24,214 bases of DNA from Acidobacteriota bacterium (GCA_022614735.1 JAKEHZ010000251.1:1-24214), one strand, 5' to 3'. Positions 1 through 8,432 are shown, counted from the stretch's first letter. Translations and numbers: made by a program. The notes: generated from the sequence alone by a model not told the origin.

Positions 1-1116
1 GCCGAAGCTAAGCTACAACAGGAGGTCGAAGCGCGTGCCCTGGCCGAGCGGTGGGCCAAGGAGACCGAAGACGAATTCAACCGTGGCCTGGAGGCGCGAC
101 GTATGGCCGATATGGCGCGAGCCAGCGCCGAACACGCCAGAGTTGAGGCCGAATCGATCGCCAAAGAAGCTCGCGTGAAGGGGGAGATTGAATTTAAAGC
201 GCGAGTAGAGTTGGAGAAGGCACTGGCCGCAGCCAAATTAGAAGCCGAGATCTCAACTCTCGCTAATGAGAAAGCAGAGCGGATGAGCGCTGAGGCTGGC
301 GTTAAGCTCCGTGAAGCGGAAGAACGATACCAACAGGTCGAAGCCAAATTACAACAGGAGATCGAGGCGCGCACCAAGGCCGAGCAAAAAGCCGAGCAAT
401 TCGAAGAAGAATACAACAGTAGTCTTGACGCGAGGCGCGGGGCAAGCTCTGCTCGAGCCGAGGCTGAAACTAAAGCACGAGAAGAAGCCAAAGCGCGAGC
501 GGCGGCGGAGCAAGCCAGAGTTGAGGCCGAAGCGCTAGCCCGGGAATCTCGCTCCAAGGCGGAAGCAGAGCATAAGGCTCGCATTGAAGCCGAAAAAGCC
601 AGAACCGAGGCGGATGCCAAGGCTAAAGCCGCATCGTCAGCCAGAGAGGAAGCGGTGCGCAGGAGAACTGAAACAGAGGCCAGAGTGCGCGAGGCGGAAG
701 AGCGATACCGGCAGGCCGAGGCAAAATTGCAGCAAGAAGCCGCATTGAAGACATTGGCAGAACAGCGAGTTAAGCAACTTGAAGGAGAATTCAACAACTG
801 CCTGAATGCACGACTTGAAGCCGACATGGCACGGGCCGAGGCCGAGGCTAAAGCGCGAGAGGAAGCCAAAGCGCGAACTGCGGCGGAGCAAGCCAGAGTT
901 GAGGCTGAAGCGCTCGCCAGGGAATCTCGCTCCAAGGGGGAAGCCGAGTATGTTGCCCGTATCGAGGCTGAGCGCGCCAGAGATGAAGCTGAGGGTAGAA
1001 CAAAGGCTATTCCTCTAACCGATGAGGAGGCTGAGAGGATCAGATCTGAATCCGTAATTAGAGTCCGCGAGACTGAAGAGCGATACCAACAGGCTGTAGC
1101 CAAACTACAACAGGAG
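1..1116 (+). repeat. Internal tandem repeats of the coiled-coil gene (378 bp, one unit 336 bp)
   Basis: The landmark encoding EAKLQQE appears at 1-24, 337-360, 715-738 and 1093-1116, so the spacings are 336, 378 and 378 bp. The units are similar at DNA level; the stretches around 505-575 and 883-953 (378 bp apart) differ at only a few bases. All spacings are multiples of three, keeping the frame. Two more degenerate EERxxQ landmarks follow at about 1291 and 1432. Confidence 0.8.
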
Positions 1117-1686
1117 GCCAGTGCACGCGCCCTGGCCGAGGAGTGGGCAAAAGAAGTCGAGGCGGAATTAGACCGCGTCATGGAGACGCGACGCATCGAC
1201 AAAGACCGGGGAGATTCTGAGGACCGGACCAGCGTCAATGGTAAGGAGACCGATAGAGAGATAGTCAAAGCTGAAGCTAATATCCGCGAGGCCGAAGAGC
1301 GACACCAACAGGCCGAGGCTAAATCGAGGGAAGAAGCTCAATTGCGCGCCGAGGCTGAGGCCAGAGCCAGAGCTGCAAGTGAAGAGGCTGAGCGGAGGAA
1401 ATCCGCATCCGAGGCCAGAATCCGCGAGACGGAAGAGCGGTACCGACAAACCAAGGCTATCTCGGTACAGGGAGATGATATTAGAACCTCAGTACATAAG
1501 AGAGTCTGGCAACCGAACGAAAATTCTGACTATCTCCTCGCTCAACGACCCAAATTTGGAGCTCTCACCCTTGCCTTTAGGGAGAAGTCCAAACAGTTCT
1601 GGTATGTAGTGATTATCATTTTATTGAGCACCGCTCTTGTATGGTTAGGTCTCAGCATATATCTCCTCTTCCAGGGCGGTATCTGA
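1..1686 (+). CDS. Repetitive coiled-coil protein with C-terminal membrane anchor (5' partial)
   Basis: The reading frame is open from base 1, and the 34 codons before the first ATG (103) match the internal repeats, so the N-terminus lies outside the window; 561 codons are visible. The protein is almost entirely Ala/Glu/Lys/Arg with heptad-like spacing and hardly any Pro or Gly, as in a long coiled coil. A module with EERYQQAEAKLQQE followed by ARAEAEAKAREEAKAR recurs about every 126 residues. The last 29 residues hold a hydrophobic segment (FWYVVIIILLSTALVWLGLS) preceded by a basic stretch (REKSKQ). By the positive-inside rule the coiled coil should lie in the cytoplasm, tail-anchored in the inner membrane. 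The next gene starts 40 bp downstream on the same strand. No enzymatic domain is visible; the role is unknown, perhaps a scaffold. TolA-like or SMC-like hits would be compositional only. Confidence 0.85.
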   Translation, partial: AEAKLQQEVEARALAERWAKETEDEFNRGLEARRMADMARASAEHARVEAESIAKEARVKGEIEFKARVELEKALAAAKLEAEISTLANEKAERMSAEAGVKLREAEERYQQVEAKLQQEIEARTKAEQKAEQFEEEYNSSLDARRGASSARAEAETKAREEAKARAAAEQARVEAEALARESRSKAEAEHKARIEAEKARTEADAKAKAASSAREEAVRRRTETEARVREAEERYRQAEAKLQQEAALKTLAEQRVKQLEGEFNNCLNARLEADMARAEAEAKAREEAKARTAAEQARVEAEALARESRSKGEAEYVARIEAERARDEAEGRTKAIPLTDEEAERIRSESVIRVRETEERYQQAVAKLQQEASARALAEEWAKEVEAELDRVMETRRIDKDRGDSEDRTSVNGKETDREIVKAEANIREAEERHQQAEAKSREEAQLRAEAEARARAASEEAERRKSASEARIRETEERYRQTKAISVQGDDIRTSVHKRVWQPNENSDYLLAQRPKFGALTLAFREKSKQFWYVVIIILLSTALVWLGLSIYLLFQGGI

Positions 1687-1726
1687 CCAACTCAGGAATT
1701 GTGCAAGGATCTAGCGACAGCAAACT

Positions 1727-2500
1727 ATGACAGTTTATTCCAAAATGTTCTCCCCTCTCCCCGCACTACTCTTATATTGTCTGATAGGGATCCCTGGTGA
1801 TGCCGCGTACGCTCACTCTGGTGTCATCTCTTTCACCCATTCACCGGAGAGCGCCTGGCGAACGCCTCTAAATCAAAGGACAGGTGTGTGGTTACAACAA
1901 AGCCGGCAAGAAAAACCCACAACAAAACGGAAATCGCTGAACGAATACAGCCCGGAAGATGTCCTCCCTGAAGCTCTGGAGGCTGAAAACCCCAGGCCGA
2001 ATAGTGGTCAAGTCTCCCTGAAAAAAGAGAAGATTAAGAGAACTCCAGCAGCAGTGCCAATGGTAACTCCGACGCCGACACTGGAGACGTCAGCTCTACC
2101 AGCCGTAGCAACGGGACCAACGATAACTCCGACGCCGACGTTGGAAGGATCAGCGGCTGTGCCAACGGTAACCCCGGAGCCGACGCCGGAGACATCGGCC
2201 TTACCGGCCGCGGTGATAACTGCATCGCCAACACCAGCGGTGATAACACTGCCGGCCACGATGCAACAATCTTCCTCACCTCAAGAAACAGAGAGGCACA
2301 GAGCGATTCAGTGGAAATTATTTGTCAGGATAACCTTATTCCTTTTGGCTTTTGTCAATCTCGTTTTCTTTTTGACAAAACTGATTCAGCTCAGACGCTC
2401 AGCTAATAAATCGGGTGCGGACATAACCTCACGAGAACATCATTCTGCTACCAGGATGCAACTATTAAGCTCAGAAAGAGAAGCTACAGCAGAAAAATGA
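1727..2500 (+). CDS. Exported Pro/Thr-rich single-pass membrane protein, unknown function
   Basis: A 257-residue protein. Residues 8-22 are hydrophobic and a signal-peptidase-like AYA|HS site follows at about 29. Residues 105-180 are low-complexity Pro/Thr/Ala/Val with imperfect repeats of TPTPTLETSALPA type, likely an extended periplasmic linker. Residues about 198-218 form a transmembrane helix, followed by LRR and a charged 35-residue tail, so the C-terminus is probably cytoplasmic. No known domain was recognised. It lies 40 bp after the coiled-coil gene, and its TGA overlaps the next ATG (ATGA at 2497-2500), which argues for translational coupling with the Ppx-like gene. No good Shine-Dalgarno precedes 1727; an in-frame ATG at 1745 would give a cleaner signal peptide. 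A structural link across the inner membrane is possible but is inference. Confidence 0.75.
   Translation: MTVYSKMFSPLPALLLYCLIGIPGDAAYAHSGVISFTHSPESAWRTPLNQRTGVWLQQSRQEKPTTKRKSLNEYSPEDVLPEALEAENPRPNSGQVSLKKEKIKRTPAAVPMVTPTPTLETSALPAVATGPTITPTPTLEGSAAVPTVTPEPTPETSALPAAVITASPTPAVITLPATMQQSSSPQETERHRAIQWKLFVRITLFLLAFVNLVFFLTKLIQLRRSANKSGADITSREHHSATRMQLLSSEREATAEK
2063..2200 (+). repeat. Pro/Thr-rich in-gene repeats
   Basis: Three imperfect copies of a unit encoding (V/I)TP(T/E)PT(L/P)E plus a short Ala/Val spacer begin near 2063, 2123 and 2168 (spacings 60 and 45 bp). They form the extended linker of the surrounding membrane protein. Copy number is likely variable between relatives because the units keep the frame. 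Confidence 0.6.
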
Positions 2501-3666
2501 TGGCCCGAGCGTTTCTATCAATCTGTCTCCTGATTTCGGCCTTGAGCTTGAATACTAAGTGTCAGACTGCAAAGGCCGGACAGATTGATAAAGGAAAGTT
2601 GTTCGGTGGAATAGAAATAGGTTCTGAAGGGATAAAAGCTGCCGCCATTCGAGTTTCTGATGCAGGCCAGGGATATGATTTAGAGGTGGTTTTTACTGAG
2701 TCATCTTTTATGGCACTGGTGCAGAACAATAATGGCATGTTCAGGACCGAAGCTGTAAAAGCAACCGCGCAGGAGGTCTGGAAGCTTGATACGAAGATGC
2801 AACAACAGTTCAAGGTACCGACGGAACAAATTTACATTATCGGTACTAGTGATCTCAGGGCATATAACCTGGAAGAGCTGATAAAAGAAGTAAGGGATAT
2901 GACCGGTAAGACTATGACTTTTCTCGAACTCGAAGCGGATGTGCGGCTCACTATAGTTGGTACGATCCCTCGGCGATATCGAGAAGGAACAACCTGGTTT
3001 GATAACCGAAGTCTATCAGTCTTGATTGATGTCAGCGCCGATAATACCAAAAGTGGGTACCAACAAGTCCGGCAGCCGGTTATTGGCAACCCTTACTACG
3101 ATTATGTTGTTCTTAGCGTACCTAAAGGAACAGTTAACTTCACCAATGAGGTTAACCAGCAGGTGCAAGAGAATGACGATCTCAAAAAGTTTGCCTTGAC
3201 TGCCAAAAAGTTAAGCGAGGATTCTCTCAGGACATCTTTAAGGAACGAGATTGAGAGTAGACCGGGACTGGCGAATCGCAAGAAAGTCTATCTCAGCGGC
3301 GGGATTGTTTGGGCATTAGCAACCCTGCTTCACCCTGAAGACCGTCGGCCATTCGTCCCGATCACAGTAAATGACATAAATACTTTTTACAACCGCGCTG
3401 TCAATAACCCACAGGCATTGCTGCAGCCTGACTTGTCGCAAATTCGAGACGCGGGGCTGCGAAAGGACGTCGAAACAGATTTAAAAACTGTGAGAAGCAT
3501 CTTCTCAGCGAAGAGTCTCGTTGCCGGAGCAGAGATTCTAAGAACATTGGCGAGCGAGTGTAACTTTCAGGGAGAGGGAAAAAGAATTTTGTTTGCACGT
3601 TTCAGCAACTTAAGTTTGATCTTAAGTTATGTACGATCGCGAGCTGAGAATGAGCCTCAGCCTTAA
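2497..3666 (+). CDS. Exported Ppx/GppA-like ASKHA-fold protein, probably catalytically impaired
   Basis: A 389-residue protein with an N-terminal signal peptide (hydrophobic 5-18, likely cut after AKA at 27). The rest follows the exopolyphosphatase/GppA layout: phosphate-1-like GGIEIGSEGIKAAAIRV at 37-53, IIGTSDLRAYN at 114-124 (compare Ppx GTxxLRxAxN), EADVRL at 146-151 where Ppx has EEARL, phosphate-2 position LIDVSADNTKSG at 176-187 where Ppx has the Gly-rich IDIGGGST, adenosine-like VYLSGGIVWALA at 264-275, and SLVAGAEILRTL at 340-351 near the end. The Gly-rich loop is lost, and the usual catalytic Glu position appears to be Asp or Ala. Export is unusual, since the periplasm lacks ATP. 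It may be a binding or sensing pseudoenzyme (inference). The alignment is from memory of family motifs. It overlaps both neighbours (ATGA and TAATG), so it is a core member of this operon. Confidence 0.75.
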   Translation: MMARAFLSICLLISALSLNTKCQTAKAGQIDKGKLFGGIEIGSEGIKAAAIRVSDAGQGYDLEVVFTESSFMALVQNNNGMFRTEAVKATAQEVWKLDTKMQQQFKVPTEQIYIIGTSDLRAYNLEELIKEVRDMTGKTMTFLELEADVRLTIVGTIPRRYREGTTWFDNRSLSVLIDVSADNTKSGYQQVRQPVIGNPYYDYVVLSVPKGTVNFTNEVNQQVQENDDLKKFALTAKKLSEDSLRTSLRNEIESRPGLANRKKVYLSGGIVWALATLLHPEDRRPFVPITVNDINTFYNRAVNNPQALLQPDLSQIRDAGLRKDVETDLKTVRSIFSAKSLVAGAEILRTLASECNFQGEGKRILFARFSNLSLILSYVRSRAENEPQP

Positions 3667-3729
3667 TGTCAGCCTTAATGTCAGCCTTAATGTCAGCCTT
3701 AATATCAGCCTTAATGTCAGCCTTAATGA
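3658..3729 (+). repeat. 12-bp tandem repeat x6 across a stop/start junction
   Basis: Six head-to-tail units of CAGCCTTAATGT start at 3658, 3670, 3682, 3694, 3706 and 3718; the fourth reads AATAT and the last AATGA. Every unit holds a TAA in the frame of the upstream gene, and all but the fourth hold an ATG in the frame of the downstream gene, overlapped as TAATG. The unit length is divisible by three, so expansion or loss changes the number of possible restart codons and MSAL repeats without shifting the frame. Confidence 0.9.
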
Positions 3730-4682
3730 TTACTCAAAGCGCTATTGAGCTGTTTGCCCAAAGGGGTCGATTTATGTTTTGTTTGGTGATCTCGATATTG
3801 GGGATTTTATCGCTAAGCAGTCAGTTACAGGCGCCGATTCTTTCAGAGAAGCGGGCGGTGACTGGCGCGCAGAGTGTTTTTGCTTCCCAGTTGGACGCCA
3901 AATTACCAACGCGACCATTTGCGGACTGGTTTCGGCAGGTCGTCGGACCGCAGGCCGGAGTGACCTGGCAACTGAACGAATGTGGCGAGCACCCGAGTAT
4001 CTTGATTTCTCAAGGTCGAGACCTGCCTGCATGTGCTGAGGTTAATGCGTTGCTTCCTGATGAACGCAAGGTAGTGGTCATGATCCAGGTTGGGACGTTC
4101 AAGAAAGGGATCATAGGTATCCCTGAATTTTTTTTCGCGGCGATCGAGCAGCGAGGTGAGCTTTCCCCGGTTGGCCAGCTGCACGATTTGCCGGAAATGC
4201 TGCGCTCGCGGGTCGCTACAGCAAAAAAATCTCCGGTCAAGCTAGTGATACTCGATTCTCACCTGCCCTTGATGCAACCGAAAATTGGTGACGTCAAGTC
4301 GTTGAGCGGCGATAGCGCAGTTGAGACTGTACCACCGCCACCTATGCCGTCGCCAATGCCCAAGCAGGCAGCCGAACCGACTCCTCGTCGGGAATCGTCA
4401 GAGGTGCCGGAAAGCATGTTGCTGGGTAACGCGATCGTCAAGGTGCAGCCCCTTTATCCTGTGAGCGCTAAAAAAGTGAATGCCTCGGGGCCAGTACAGG
4501 TGAAGGTTACTATTTCGGCGGAAGGGCGTGTCATCGAGGCCGCTGCCATCAGCGGTCACCCGCTCTTACGTCGCGCCGCAGTAGAAGCGGCGGGCAAATG
4601 GATTTTTAAGCCATCGATGTTGAATGGCGTACCGGTGCAGGTGCAGAGTGTTCTGACCTTCATCTTCGCGCCCTCCCAATAG
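3666..4682 (+). CDS. TonB-family protein (TonB C-terminal domain)
   Basis: Counted from the first ATG the protein has 338 residues. Its C-terminal 87 residues (about 252-338) fit a TonB C-terminal domain: YPVSAKK near the start, then GPVQVKVTISAEGRVIEAAAISGHP, LRRAAVEAAGKWIFKPSMLNG and a final hydrophobic strand. A Pro-rich spacer (VPPPPMPSPMP) precedes it at about 220. A hydrophobic segment (MFCLVISILGILSL) lies at 37-50, after RGR, and should anchor or export the protein. The start is uncertain: ATGs in the 12-bp repeat (3666, 3678, 3690, 3714, 3726) could be used by TAATG coupling, while 3774 has AAGGGG seven bases upstream but no basic n-region. The family couples inner-membrane energy to outer-membrane receptors; the receptor gene downstream is a natural partner. 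Confidence 0.85.
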   Translation: MSALMSALMSALISALMSALMITQSAIELFAQRGRFMFCLVISILGILSLSSQLQAPILSEKRAVTGAQSVFASQLDAKLPTRPFADWFRQVVGPQAGVTWQLNECGEHPSILISQGRDLPACAEVNALLPDERKVVVMIQVGTFKKGIIGIPEFFFAAIEQRGELSPVGQLHDLPEMLRSRVATAKKSPVKLVILDSHLPLMQPKIGDVKSLSGDSAVETVPPPPMPSPMPKQAAEPTPRRESSEVPESMLLGNAIVKVQPLYPVSAKKVNASGPVQVKVTISAEGRVIEAAAISGHPLLRRAAVEAAGKWIFKPSMLNGVPVQVQSVLTFIFAPSQ

Positions 4683-5014
4683 AATATCCTGACTGGCTGC
4701 TGGGTTTGTCAGTGTTACAAGTTTTGATATCCAGCCCCTACGTGCCTCTCAAATTCACTGTTTGTGCCCAAATCAGTAGACGTGTAGATGGTTGCTCAGC
4801 AAGTAATTCCGCTCAGGTCCTCTAACCGTCACTGACATCTCCCCGTCAATAAGGAACAGGAACGAACGGATGAGTGTGTCTTCACGATTCACACTGAGAC
4901 TGTTCGGAAGAAGAGCTCTGGGAGTGCAGACATCTCTCCTCCACGCCGCTTCTGACTAAGCTGCGTGGAGGCAAGATGCCCGTGCTCCCGGAGGCGAGTA
5001 AAGGAGAAGTAACC
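4683..5014. other. Intergenic region before the TonB-dependent receptor
   Basis: These 332 bases separate the TonB-like gene from the receptor start at 5015. No ORF with coding character was seen. The only clear structure is the inverted repeat at 4938-4971. No strong intrinsic terminator follows the TonB-like gene and no convincing -35/-10 pair was identified, so whether the receptor has its own promoter cannot be decided here. Confidence 0.5.
4938..4971 (+). promoter_or_regulatory. Hairpin in the leader of the TonB-dependent receptor
   Basis: CCTCCACGC (4938-4946) and GCGTGGAGG (4963-4971) are perfect 9-bp inverted repeats around a 16-base loop. The 3' arm contains GGAGG four bases before an in-frame ATG (4976), so folding would hide that site. 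A second, better spaced AGGAG (5002-5006) serves the ATG at 5015 and lies outside the stem. It could be a leader regulatory hairpin or an attenuator; no T-tract follows, so a terminator is unlikely. Confidence 0.5.
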
Positions 5015-8000
5015 ATGTACAGAATAAATCCCAAAGCAAGTTACAATCTTCAACAATCAATGAGAAGTCATTTCGGTGAGAGAGTCGTGAAGCTGCCAAA
5101 TAACACTACCTGGAGAGTCGCTTGCAAGGCTTTCTACTTCAGCTTTACCGCGAGTCTCCTCATTCTGCTTGCGACCATCCCTGCGCTGGCGCAGAGCTTT
5201 AAGTCCACACTTGTCGGCGAAGTCAGGGACAGTCGTGGCGCCGTCATCCCCGGTGTTACTGTCACGATCACCCAGAAAGAGACCGGACGCGTGCAATCGG
5301 TGTCAACTTCCGCTGACGGCAGCTACTCGCTCACGCAACTACCACCGGGACGATACGAATTACGCGTCGAGGCTCCGAACTTCCGGAAGGTAGTCCAGGC
5401 CGACCTGATTCTGGAAACCAATAACACGCGGCGCATCAATATTACGCTGGCAGTAGGCGATATCAGCGAGACGGTGACAGCGAGAGACTCAGCGACGACG
5501 ATCAAAACCGACACCTCCGACAAAGGCGAAGTGGTTACACCGAAACAGGTGCAGGATCTGCCGCTTAACGATCGTGATTTTACCGCCCTCACACTGCTCG
5601 TGCCCGGCGTCTATGCTCGACCCGACGAAGAAGATAATGGCGAAGGCGTGGCAGCCTCCGGCGCTCGCACCGACGCCGCGAACTATATCCTCGACGGCGT
5701 CGTAAACCGCTCGGATCGTAAAAATGGTGTTGGCGTCAACACCTCGGTTGATTCAATTCGTGAATTCAAAGTGGCGACTTCCAATTACTCGGCGGAGTTC
5801 GGACGTGCTGCCGGAGCGCAGATCAATGTGGTCTCCAAGTCCGGGACCAACAATTTTCACGGCTCGCTCTTCGAGTATTTTAGAAACGACGTCTTCGATG
5901 CCGCCAATCCTATCACCGGCGCGAAAGAGCTGCGCCGCAACCAATTCGGCGGTACGATAGGCGGCCCGGTCTTGCTGCCAAAGCCCTTCGCTTATCGGGG
6001 ACGTGACCGCACCTTCTTTTTCCTCGGTTACGAAGGCCTGCGCCAGCAACGCTCACTTTCTGAGCTGGCGACTGCTCCGAACGAGGCATGGCTGCGCGGC
6101 GACTTCCGCAACGTGCGTGGCGCCGGGGCAGATGGCGTCTTCGGCAATACTGACGATACCGGGGGTATCATCGTTGACCCGCTGACCGGCAGAGAATTTG
6201 CCACGCCGAACGTCATTCCCGCAGACCGATTCAGCCCCACTTCACAGCAGATCTTGCGCTTTGTCCCGGCGTCAAACAGACCAGGCACGCTGAGTGACTA
6301 TCTGGCTTTCGGCCTGGAGCGGCGCGGCCGCAATCAGTATCTGGCGCGGATCGATCACAACTTTACCCCGACAAACAACTTCTATGCCCGTTATGGTCGC
6401 TTCGACGGTCCCACTTTTGATCCCTTTACGCGCGATATCGTCTTTCCCGCTTTCGGACGTGACCGCAGGATCCATCGCGATTCAGTAGCGCTCAGCGACA
6501 CGAACGTCTTCTCGCCGCGCTTCATCAACGAAGTGCGATTCGGCATCTACGATCAAAAGTTCGATGGTCGTGGGCCATATAGTGGGAAGAACATAAACAC
6601 TGATTTTGGCATTCCGGGCTTTGAGAGTTTGTCCGCCGATATGACAGGTTTTCCCCGCATCGAGATTGATGGCTTTAGAGATTTCGGCGACCGTTCCAAC
6701 GACCCACTCACTTACACGCTGCGCAACTACCAATTCATCGATATGGTCTCGGCGAATATCAGCAATCACAATTTCGTGTTCGGAGCTGACATCATTCGCT
6801 CTAACTATCGGGAGCGTGATGTCGACCCGGTTCGCGGCAGGTTTCGTTTTCGCGGCTCGGCCAGCGCTCCGAATCCTGCCTCCGGCAATCGCGCCCGCTC
6901 GACCGGAGCACGGTCATTCGCCGATTTTCTGCTCGGCTATCCAGAACGCACCCGGCGGCTACTTATTGGATCCGCCGAATTCGCCGATCTTAGGGGCTGG
7001 CAGCACGCTCTCTTCATACAGGATGGCTGGCGTGTACGCCCGTGGCTGACTCTCAATCTGGGCCTTCGCTACGAGCTGCAAACCCCTCTAGATGAAGCGC
7101 AGAACCGCATCTCCAACTTTGTCCCGGAGGTCGGCGAAGTTGTTGTTTCCGGCGACCAGCGTTTTCCCAAATCTCTGATCGAAACCGACAAGAACAATTT
7201 TGCCCCGCGCCTGGGCTTTGCCATTCGGCCATTCGGCAATGACCAGACGGTAATTCGCGGCGGTGCTGGCATCTACTACAGCCTTGAAACATTCAATGCA
7301 ATACGCGAACAAGTGACTTTAAACCTCCCGTTTAACATTCAGGAAGAATACAATGCGTCGCGATCGTCGCGAGCAGCCACGGCCTTCCTCACCTTTGCCA
7401 ACCCGTTTCCATCTGCCCGCGGCGGCATCCTGGGCTTGGGCGAGCCAAAGGGGATGCGAACCGCTTACAAGACGCCGGAGGTTTATCAATACAACCTGAC
7501 GGTGGAGCGGGAGTTGTCCCCTGACCTGGCGTTGGAGATCGGTTATGTCGGCTCGCAGGGGCGTCACCTGGGAGTGCGGTACGACATCAACCAGCAGTTG
7601 ATTGCTAGCGATGGAACGGTCAGCGGTCCGCGCCCGTTCACCAATTGTGGTCGCACCTCAACGGGTACGACAGTCACTTGCGGCGAGATCCGATTTCAGG
7701 ATCAGGTCGCCAGTTCGAGCTACAATGCGCTCCAGACAACGCTCCGGCGGCGCGCTCGAAACGGCCTGACGCTGCTCCTCTCATACACCTTCTCGCGCTC
7801 GATCGACACGACATCATCTACCGATATCGCGGATGATATCGCGTCACAGAATTTCCCCCAGAATTCTTACAACCTCCGCGCCGACCGCGGATTGTCGGAC
7901 TTTCACCGCTCGCATCAGTTCCTGGCGAGCTTCAACTACGAGTTGCCGTTCGGTCGCGGGCGTGCTTTTCTCTCCCAAACGCGTGGTCTGAGCGCAGCGC

Positions 8001-8425
8001 TGATTAGCGATTGGCAACTCAACGGCATCATCATGGCGCTCTCGGGACGCCCCTTTACGCCACAATACGAATCGGGAAGCCTCGCCGTCCGGCGGCCCAA
8101 TCTGATTGGCGACCCGTACCTCAACATTCCCGCCGGCCTGGGTTTCAACCCGGCGGCGTTCAGCGATCCAGGGAATGCCCCTGGTTCTGCCGGGCGTAAC
8201 ATCCTCATAGGGCCTGCGTTCAACACAGTCGATCTGTCTCTGCTGAAGAATTTCTTGCTGAAAGAGAATATTCGTCTGCAGTTTCGGGCGGAGGCGTTCA
8301 ACCTTTTCAATCACCCGAACTTCGGCGTGCCTGGTTTCTTCTTAGACAACGCGACCGTCGGTCGCTACACGAAGACTGTCTCGGAAGGGCGCGAGCTGCA
8401 ATTCGCGCTGAAGCTGATCTTCTGA
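5015..8425 (+). CDS. TonB-dependent receptor, Oar-like, with carboxypeptidase regulatory-like domain
   Basis: From the ATG at 5015 (AGGAG at 5002-5006, eight-base spacing) the protein has 1136 residues; an in-frame ATG at 4976 would add 13. A long n-region leads to a hydrophobic segment at 39-55 and a likely cut after PALA (59). Residues about 66-145 form a carboxypeptidase-D-regulatory-like beta-sandwich (VGEVRDSRGAVIPGVTVTIT, then SADGSYSLTQLPPGRYELRV). A plug-like domain follows (LPLNDRDFTALTLLVPGV at 183-199, YILDGV at 224-229, EFGRAAGAQINVVSKSGTN at 261-279). The remainder is rich in amphipathic barrel strands (FRPWLTLNLGLRYELQTP style) and ends in ELQFALKLIF with terminal Phe, a typical outer-membrane sorting signal. 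Such receptors are abundant in Acidobacteriota; the substrate is unknown. The TonB-like gene upstream and the secreted GH16 enzyme downstream would suit oligosaccharide uptake, but that is inference. Confidence 0.95.
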   Translation: MYRINPKASYNLQQSMRSHFGERVVKLPNNTTWRVACKAFYFSFTASLLILLATIPALAQSFKSTLVGEVRDSRGAVIPGVTVTITQKETGRVQSVSTSADGSYSLTQLPPGRYELRVEAPNFRKVVQADLILETNNTRRINITLAVGDISETVTARDSATTIKTDTSDKGEVVTPKQVQDLPLNDRDFTALTLLVPGVYARPDEEDNGEGVAASGARTDAANYILDGVVNRSDRKNGVGVNTSVDSIREFKVATSNYSAEFGRAAGAQINVVSKSGTNNFHGSLFEYFRNDVFDAANPITGAKELRRNQFGGTIGGPVLLPKPFAYRGRDRTFFFLGYEGLRQQRSLSELATAPNEAWLRGDFRNVRGAGADGVFGNTDDTGGIIVDPLTGREFATPNVIPADRFSPTSQQILRFVPASNRPGTLSDYLAFGLERRGRNQYLARIDHNFTPTNNFYARYGRFDGPTFDPFTRDIVFPAFGRDRRIHRDSVALSDTNVFSPRFINEVRFGIYDQKFDGRGPYSGKNINTDFGIPGFESLSADMTGFPRIEIDGFRDFGDRSNDPLTYTLRNYQFIDMVSANISNHNFVFGADIIRSNYRERDVDPVRGRFRFRGSASAPNPASGNRARSTGARSFADFLLGYPERTRRLLIGSAEFADLRGWQHALFIQDGWRVRPWLTLNLGLRYELQTPLDEAQNRISNFVPEVGEVVVSGDQRFPKSLIETDKNNFAPRLGFAIRPFGNDQTVIRGGAGIYYSLETFNAIREQVTLNLPFNIQEEYNASRSSRAATAFLTFANPFPSARGGILGLGEPKGMRTAYKTPEVYQYNLTVERELSPDLALEIGYVGSQGRHLGVRYDINQQLIASDGTVSGPRPFTNCGRTSTGTTVTCGEIRFQDQVASSSYNALQTTLRRRARNGLTLLLSYTFSRSIDTTSSTDIADDIASQNFPQNSYNLRADRGLSDFHRSHQFLASFNYELPFGRGRAFLSQTRGLSAALISDWQLNGIIMALSGRPFTPQYESGSLAVRRPNLIGDPYLNIPAGLGFNPAAFSDPGNAPGSAGRNILIGPAFNTVDLSLLKNFLLKENIRLQFRAEAFNLFNHPNFGVPGFFLDNATVGRYTKTVSEGRELQFALKLIF

Positions 8426-8432
8426 TTCCGGA

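Noticed and set aside
2497..2600. Cys at residue 22 of the Ppx-like protein as a lipoprotein site
   Set aside because: The preceding residues are Asn-Thr-Lys; Lys at -1 does not fit a lipobox. A signal-peptidase I site after AKA is more likely.
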